This document shows positions 4,086 to 5,747 of a stretch of 5,747 nucleotides of DNA, piece after piece. The notes beneath the pieces were generated by a model. The model was not told the DNA's origin, made no database searches, and saw only the letters and a list, made by a program, of their open reading frames with translations. Source of the DNA: Brachybacterium sp. Lineage in GTDB: Bacteria > Actinomycetota > Actinomycetes > Actinomycetales > Dermabacteraceae. Location of the stretch: positions 1 through 5,747 of the forward strand of contig JAKDNE010000217.1 of the NCBI GenBank assembly GCA_030451965.1, written 5' to 3'. The translations under genes and the position numbers were made by a program. Numbering within the stretch: position 1 is the first letter of the stretch; each line of letters begins with the position of its first letter.

Positions 4086-5714
4086 TCACGCTCCGCAGGT
4101 CATTCCGTCCTCGGGCACCGTGCCCTGCAGCAGGTACGCATCGACCTGCTCCTCGATGCAGCCACCGGAGCGGCCGTAGGCGGTATGCCCGTTCCCCTCG
4201 AAGGTCAGCAGCACCGCATCGTCGAGCTGTGCGGAGAGGTTCTCCGCCCAGGCGTAGGGGGTGGCCGGATCGCCGGTGGTGCCGATGACCACGATCGGTC
4301 CGGCGCCCTCGGCGGCGATCGGTCCGGGCTCCCGCAGCGGCGGCACCGGCCAGTGGGTGCAGCCGTCCCCTCCCAGCATCGCGCCGAAGGTCGGGAACTC
4401 CTCCTCCAGCCGCTCCGCCTCCTGCTGCACCAGGTCGTCGTCGGCGAGCCCGGGATGGTCCAGGCAGTTCACGGCCATGATGGCGAAGGTGGAGTTGGTG
4501 CGGTAGCTGCCGTCGGGCTCGCGCTCCGAGGAGAGGTCGGCGATGTTCAGCAGCTGGGCGCCATCGCCCTTCATCGCATCGGTCAGGGCCTCGCGACCGA
4601 GTCGCCACAGCGCGTCCTCGTACAGCAGGGTGGTCACCACCGTGCGCGCCATCGCCCCGGTGACCGGGCGCTCGGGATCCCCCGAGTCCAGCGGGGACTC
4701 GTCGAGGGCGGCGAAGAAGTCCGTCAGCTGCTGCTTCGCCTCCTCCTCGGTGCCCGTGAACGGGCAGGCCGCGTCCCGCTCGAGGCAGTCGGCCAGGAAT
4801 GCCTCGACCGCATGCTCGAAGCCCTCCGCCTGACCGGCGGCGATCTCGTTCATGGTGAGCGAGGGATCCATCGCACCGTCGAGCACGAAGCGGCCCACCC
4901 GGCCCGGGTAGAGGTCGGCATAGCTGGCCCCGAGGTAGGTGCCGTAGGAGTAGCCGAGGTAGTCGAGCTGCTCGGAGCCGAGAGCGGCCCGCAGCACATC
5001 CATGTCGCGGGCGGCGGAGTAGGTGTCGAGGTAGGGCAGCTCCTCACCGGAGTGCGCTTCGCAGGCCTCGGCGATCCGGGCGCCCCACTTCTCGGAGAGC
5101 TCTTCCGCCTCGGCGGAGCCGGGCTCGGCGGTGGCGGCGAGGTACTCGTCGGTCTCCTCATCGTCCAGGCACTCGACCCCGGCCGAGCGGTTCACGCCCC
5201 GGGGATCGAAGCCGACCACGTCGTAGGCGGCGCGGACCTCGGCCGAGATCATGAGGGTCGCGCTCTCGAGAAAGTTCACCCCGGAGCCGCCGGGGCCGCC
5301 GGGGTTGGTGACCAGGGATCCGGTCCGTTCGCCGCTGGCGGGCAGGCGCCCCACCGCGAGGTCGATGTCGCCGGCCTGCGGGTCGTTCCAGACCAGCGGG
5401 ACGGTCACCGTGCCGCACTCGAGATCCTCGCCCTCCACTCCGTCGCAGGCGCCCCAGTCGATCTCCTGCGCGTAGTACTCGGCGTAGGCGGGGTCCTCGG
5501 CGGGATCGGTGCCCAGGTCCTGGGCGGCGGAGGTCCCGATCTCCTCGAGTGCGGGCCCGTCCGTGGAGGGCACGGAGGAGACGGAGCCGTCGGGGTCCGC
5601 CGGCCCCTCGCCGTCGGGGGCGGCGCCGGTGCATCCCGCCAGGAGCAGGACCGCCGTGGCGGCGCCGGCGGCGAGACGGGACAGCGGGCGGCGGGCGCGG
5701 GCGGCATGGGTCAT
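4086..5714 (-). CDS. Secreted lipoprotein alpha/beta hydrolase, tripeptidyl aminopeptidase family
   Basis: This 542-residue exported serine peptidase-like hydrolase resembles Streptomyces SlpD/SlpE/Tap proteins (peptidase family S33). The N-terminus has an arginine-rich n-region, a hydrophobic segment (about 14-26) and a lipobox LAGC with C28 as the lipidated cysteine, so it should be anchored outside the membrane. An acidic, Ser/Pro/Asp-rich linker follows (about 30-75). The hydrolase core has the oxyanion-region motif NPGGPGGSG (137-145), FDPRG (169-173) and the nucleophile S256 in GYSYGT. The C-terminal TAP-like domain carries D482 (GDPATP) and H510 (GHTAY), completing a Ser-Asp-His triad. 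Several cysteines (90/100, 417/452, 519/540) could form disulfides in the exported protein. The length is normal for the family. The ATG at 5712-5714 has AAGGAA 6 nt upstream. The likely role is removing N-terminal tripeptides from extracellular peptides, but related members act as esterases or dehalogenase-like hydrolases. Confidence 0.92.
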   Translation of the reverse strand: MTHAARARRPLSRLAAGAATAVLLLAGCTGAAPDGEGPADPDGSVSSVPSTDGPALEEIGTSAAQDLGTDPAEDPAYAEYYAQEIDWGACDGVEGEDLECGTVTVPLVWNDPQAGDIDLAVGRLPASGERTGSLVTNPGGPGGSGVNFLESATLMISAEVRAAYDVVGFDPRGVNRSAGVECLDDEETDEYLAATAEPGSAEAEELSEKWGARIAEACEAHSGEELPYLDTYSAARDMDVLRAALGSEQLDYLGYSYGTYLGASYADLYPGRVGRFVLDGAMDPSLTMNEIAAGQAEGFEHAVEAFLADCLERDAACPFTGTEEEAKQQLTDFFAALDESPLDSGDPERPVTGAMARTVVTTLLYEDALWRLGREALTDAMKGDGAQLLNIADLSSEREPDGSYRTNSTFAIMAVNCLDHPGLADDDLVQQEAERLEEEFPTFGAMLGGDGCTHWPVPPLREPGPIAAEGAGPIVVIGTTGDPATPYAWAENLSAQLDDAVLLTFEGNGHTAYGRSGGCIEEQVDAYLLQGTVPEDGMTCGA

Positions 5715-5747
5715 GCAGATTTCCTTGTCCGGATGATCGGGGCCGTG
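5715..5747 (-). promoter_or_regulatory. Ribosome binding site and truncated upstream region of the hydrolase
   Basis: Only 33 bp upstream of the start are in the window. They contain a ribosome binding site AAGGAA at 5721-5726. No -10 or -35 element can be recognised, so the promoter must lie outside the window. Confidence 0.6.

Noticed and set aside
4033..4608. A 191-codon minus-strand frame overlapping the 3' part of the hydrolase gene.
   Set aside because: It is Arg/Gly/Ala-rich shadow sequence. The hydrolase frame carries the TAP-like domain with its Asp and His catalytic residues over the same bases.

Overview
The window is very GC-rich, with strong G/C at third codon positions. Its genes are of types common in actinomycetes: a FurA/CatR-type repressor next to a catalase, a Streptomyces-style secreted tripeptidyl aminopeptidase-like lipoprotein, and a leaderless regulator gene. 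I infer a high-GC Gram-positive actinobacterium. A Micrococcales relative such as Brachybacterium would fit, but the sequence alone does not settle the genus.

Layout. Positions 1-27 are an uninterrupted G/C homopolymer block (G4-C10-G13), probably a contig-end artefact. Positions 84-1577 (minus) encode a complete monofunctional haem catalase. It is preceded on the same strand by a Fur-family regulator (1674-2135). The 96-bp gap between them holds a strong hairpin, an AT-rich palindrome and a C8 tract. The Fur gene has a clear promoter whose -10 ends 6 nt before the ATG, which predicts a leaderless transcript. Upstream of it, and separated by a probable terminator, is a classical NAD-type short-chain dehydrogenase/reductase (SDR, 2231-3001, minus). 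This gene is divergent from a second, probably NADP-type SDR (3136-3861, plus). A perfect 7-4-7 inverted repeat lies between the two SDR starts. A 31-nt hairpin (3887-3917) separates the second SDR from a convergent tRNA-Thr(CGT) gene (3933-4005, minus). The tRNA has its own promoter and an unusual leader hairpin. The rest (4086-5714, minus) is a lipoprotein alpha/beta hydrolase of the tripeptidyl aminopeptidase family.

How the parts work together. The fur and catalase genes form an oxidative-stress module: the Fur-type protein probably senses peroxide or metal and represses itself and the catalase that removes H2O2. The two SDRs may share a control site but have no evident pathway partner here. 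The tRNA and the exported peptidase are independent units. I see no mobile element, CRISPR array or defence system, and no sign of an undescribed multi-gene system. The points worth a second look are regulatory architecture and one divergent SDR active site.
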